From contig CAJUSL010000015.1 of NCBI GenBank assembly GCA_910589135.1, positions 2,821 through 10,208 on the forward strand: a stretch of 7,388 bases of DNA, read 5' to 3'. Shown one piece after another: positions 6,099 through 7,388 of this stretch. Position numbers and translations under genes: made by a program. Source of the stretch: an uncultured Eggerthellaceae bacterium (GTDB taxonomy: Bacteria; Actinomycetota; Coriobacteriia; Coriobacteriales; Eggerthellaceae). Below the pieces are notes generated by a model. The model did no database searches. It was not told the origin of the DNA and worked only from the letters and a program-made list of their open reading frames with translations. How positions within the stretch are numbered: position 1 is the stretch's first letter; every line of letters begins with the position of its first letter.

Positions 6099-6560
6099 AT
6101 GGCGACGGGCAAGGGCAAGCCGATAGCGAAGAACCGCAAGGCGCGGCACGACTACGAGATCTTGGAGACCTTCGAGGCGGGCATCGAGCTCACCGGCACG
6201 GAGGTGCGTTCCCTTCGCGAGAACAACTGCCAGCTCACGGACACGTTCGCGCTGGTGAGGGGCGGCGAGGTGTGGCTGTCGAACCTGCACATCGCGCCGT
6301 TCTCGAACGGCAACATCGCGAACGTCGACCCCGACCGTCGCCGCAAGCTGCTTCTGCACAGGAAGCAGATTCGCTACCTTGCGCAGAAGACGCAGGAAAA
6401 GGGGCTGGCGCTCGTGCCCCTCGACATCTACTTCAACGATAACGGTCTGGTTAAGGTTGGGCTGGCGCTGGCTCGGGGCAAGAAGCTCTATGATAAACGT
6501 AATAGCATGAAGGAGCGCGACATGAAGCGGGACGTGGAGCGTGCACTGAAGGCCAGATAG
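6099..6560 (+). CDS. smpB: SsrA-binding protein SmpB
   Basis: A 153-residue RNA-binding protein that binds the tRNA-like domain of tmRNA, brings it to stalled ribosomes and mimics the anticodon stem in the decoding site. Family signatures run the full length: N-terminal NRKARHDYEILETFEAGIEL (12-31), GTEVRSLR (33-40), the NLHIAPF segment (62-68), RRKLLLHRKQI (81-91), PLDIYFNDNGLVKV (107-120), and the C-terminal GKKLYDKR (127-134) followed by the RD-x3-RD-type basic tail (140-153) that enters the mRNA channel. Length is normal. The start is 4 bases after the M42 stop, with only a weak upstream ribosome site (AAGGAC), so translation probably depends on coupling. ssrA lies about 690 bases downstream on the same strand, separated only by the acidic protein gene. 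Confidence 0.97.
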   Translation: MATGKGKPIAKNRKARHDYEILETFEAGIELTGTEVRSLRENNCQLTDTFALVRGGEVWLSNLHIAPFSNGNIANVDPDRRRKLLLHRKQIRYLAQKTQEKGLALVPLDIYFNDNGLVKVGLALARGKKLYDKRNSMKERDMKRDVERALKAR

Positions 6561-6574
6561 CGAAGGAGGCCATC

Positions 6575-7219
6575 ATGAGCCTTGACGACGAGCTTGACAT
6601 CATGGAGCAGGCCGGCGAGACCGACGCCGAGCAGGCCGACGAGGCGACCGAGGTCCAGGACGTCGAGGACGACCTCGACGAGGTTCTGGGCAAGGACGCC
6701 ATGGAGAGCGACCAGGAGAAGGCCTACGACTGCTTCATGACGGACGACGAGGCGGACTACGACGGCTTTGACCCTTTTGAGGTGGAGGCCGACGAGGCCG
6801 TCGAGACCGAGGCCGACATCCTGAACTCCGAGGGCTACCACGAGCAGACCACCCATGACCTCGAGGAAGAGGCCATCGAGATGGAGATCGAGGAAGGCGA
6901 CATCCATGCCTACCTCGTGGACGAGGACGACAACGAGATCGGCTTCGTGCTCATCGACGACGAGGGCAACGAGCAAGAATACTACTACGTCGACATGGAC
7001 GAGTACGAGGTCGTCGACGAGGAGGGCGGCGAGGAGACGCGGGTCATCCGCGCGTCGGACGAGGAGGAGTTCGACCTCGGCATCACGCGCGAGGGCATCG
7101 CGGAGACCACCGCCGACCTCAACGCGATCTATCGCGACGGCGCGCAGGTGGCGGCCGAGCTCAAGGACACGATGGCCGACATCGGCGAGGGCTTGAGCTT
7201 CCTGAAGAAGCGCCGCTAA
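6575..7219 (+). CDS. Very acidic protein of unknown function between smpB and ssrA
   Basis: I do not recognise this 214-residue protein. By my count 78 residues (about 36%) are Asp or Glu, giving a very low predicted pI. Residues 1-107 are mostly acidic low-complexity sequence. Residues 108-148 look like a small beta-rich unit (IHAYLVDEDD, IGFVLIDDEG, EYYYVDMDEYEVVDE) with alternating hydrophobic residues. Residues 168-214 look like an amphipathic helix ending in a basic tail, LKKRR. There is one cysteine in YDCF (51-54) and one in VCSM-like contexts is absent; no signal peptide or membrane segment is seen. The start has an excellent AAGGAGG (6563-6569) 5 bases upstream, 14 bases after the smpB stop, and its stop lies 27 bases before the mature tmRNA. 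Context suggests, but does not prove, a link to trans-translation; nucleic-acid mimicry or chaperone-like binding to a basic partner is possible. Confidence 0.85.
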   Translation: MSLDDELDIMEQAGETDAEQADEATEVQDVEDDLDEVLGKDAMESDQEKAYDCFMTDDEADYDGFDPFEVEADEAVETEADILNSEGYHEQTTHDLEEEAIEMEIEEGDIHAYLVDEDDNEIGFVLIDDEGNEQEYYYVDMDEYEVVDEEGGEETRVIRASDEEEFDLGITREGIAETTADLNAIYRDGAQVAAELKDTMADIGEGLSFLKKRR

Positions 7220-7224
7220 TCTGG

Positions 7225-7230
7225 TAGAAT
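7225..7230 (+). promoter_or_regulatory. Possible -10 element of ssrA
   Basis: TAGAAT on the plus strand, 16 bases before the GGGGGCG that should be the mature 5' end of tmRNA. The -35 region at 17 bases (CTGAAG, 7202-7207) is weak and lies inside the end of the acidic protein gene. ssrA may therefore be transcribed both from here and by read-through from the operon. Confidence 0.45.
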
Positions 7231-7246
7231 GCACTACCTGTCATGT

Positions 7247-7388
7247 GGGGGCGACTGGTTTCGACATGGTGGGTCCGATACGAGGAGCAAGCCGTGGTCT
7301 CCTCGCCACGCTAAACAGGGGTACCGTCAAAATTAATTGGCAAAACTAACACCAAGTACGCTCCGGCGTACGCCATGGCTGCTTAATC
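7247..7388 (+). ncRNA. ssrA: Transfer-messenger RNA, 5' part (3' end beyond the right edge)
   Basis: tmRNA acts as tRNA and mRNA to rescue stalled ribosomes and tag their products for proteolysis. The 5' end GGGGGCGACTGGTTTCGACA is the conserved 5' strand of the tRNA-like domain; position 7247 is the estimated mature end. CGAGGAG (7281-7287) pairs perfectly with CTCCTCG (7299-7305). The tag reading frame runs from GGC (7339-7341) to TAA (7384-7386) and encodes GKTNTKYAPAYAMAA, whose GKTN start resembles the B. subtilis tag. Its end, AMAA, differs from the usual ALAA. The later pseudoknots and the 3' half of the tRNA-like domain lie outside the window. Confidence 0.95.
7339..7386 (+). other. 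tmRNA tag-peptide reading frame
   Basis: Fifteen codons from the resume codon GGC to the stop TAA, encoding GKTNTKYAPAYAMAA. With the alanine carried by tmRNA itself, the tag added to stalled proteins would be AGKTNTKYAPAYAMAA. The frame was chosen by reading back from the stop after GCT GCT. Confidence 0.88.

Noticed and set aside
3872..6139. 755-codon minus-strand reading frame opposite the M42 peptidase gene
   Set aside because: Low-complexity His/Val/Gly/Arg product with no ribosome site; the plus strand has all M42 catalytic motifs. The length only reflects G/C-biased third positions.
7193..7198. TTGAGC as the -35 element of ssrA
   Set aside because: It lies 26 bases from TAGAAT, too far for a sigma70-type promoter.

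Overview
The window looks like chromosomal DNA of a high-GC Gram-positive bacterium, most likely an actinobacterium of the class Coriobacteriia (Eggerthella/Gordonibacter-like). This rests on strong G/C bias at third codon positions, AGGAGG-type ribosome binding sites, a secreted GH25 muramidase carrying S-layer homology (SLH) repeats, and a tmRNA tag of the GKTN type. The genus assignment is inference. I see no mobile element, CRISPR array or prophage; most of the window is housekeeping DNA with some unusual accessory parts.

Left half, all on the minus strand (read right to left): pyrE (orotate phosphoribosyltransferase, 3719-3054); a 189-base intergenic region with a cluster of palindromes; a secreted cell-wall muramidase with three SLH repeats (2864-1197), closed by a textbook intrinsic terminator (1146-1170); and the first 313 codons of a radical SAM protein of the 'DNA modification/repair' type (941 to the left edge). 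The radical SAM gene has a near-consensus promoter, and a 26-bp inverted repeat covers its predicted start of transcription. This is the cleanest regulatory site in the window.

Right half, all on the plus strand and diverging from pyrE: a 98-residue unknown protein that probably starts at TTG (3852); a 637-residue M42-family metallo-aminopeptidase with an acidic insertion and a long acidic tail (4181); smpB (6099); an extremely acidic 214-residue unknown protein (6575); and the 5' part of ssrA, the tmRNA (from about 7247, running off the right edge). Gaps of 32, 4 and 14 bases suggest that the four protein genes form one operon leading into ssrA.

SmpB and tmRNA are partners in trans-translation, which rescues stalled ribosomes. 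The acidic protein is wedged between them and is the best guilt-by-association candidate here. The tmRNA tag reads GKTNTKYAPAYAMAA, ending AMAA instead of the usual ALAA. The parts most worth a second look are the radical SAM operator, the smpB-acidic protein-ssrA block and the elaborated M42 peptidase.
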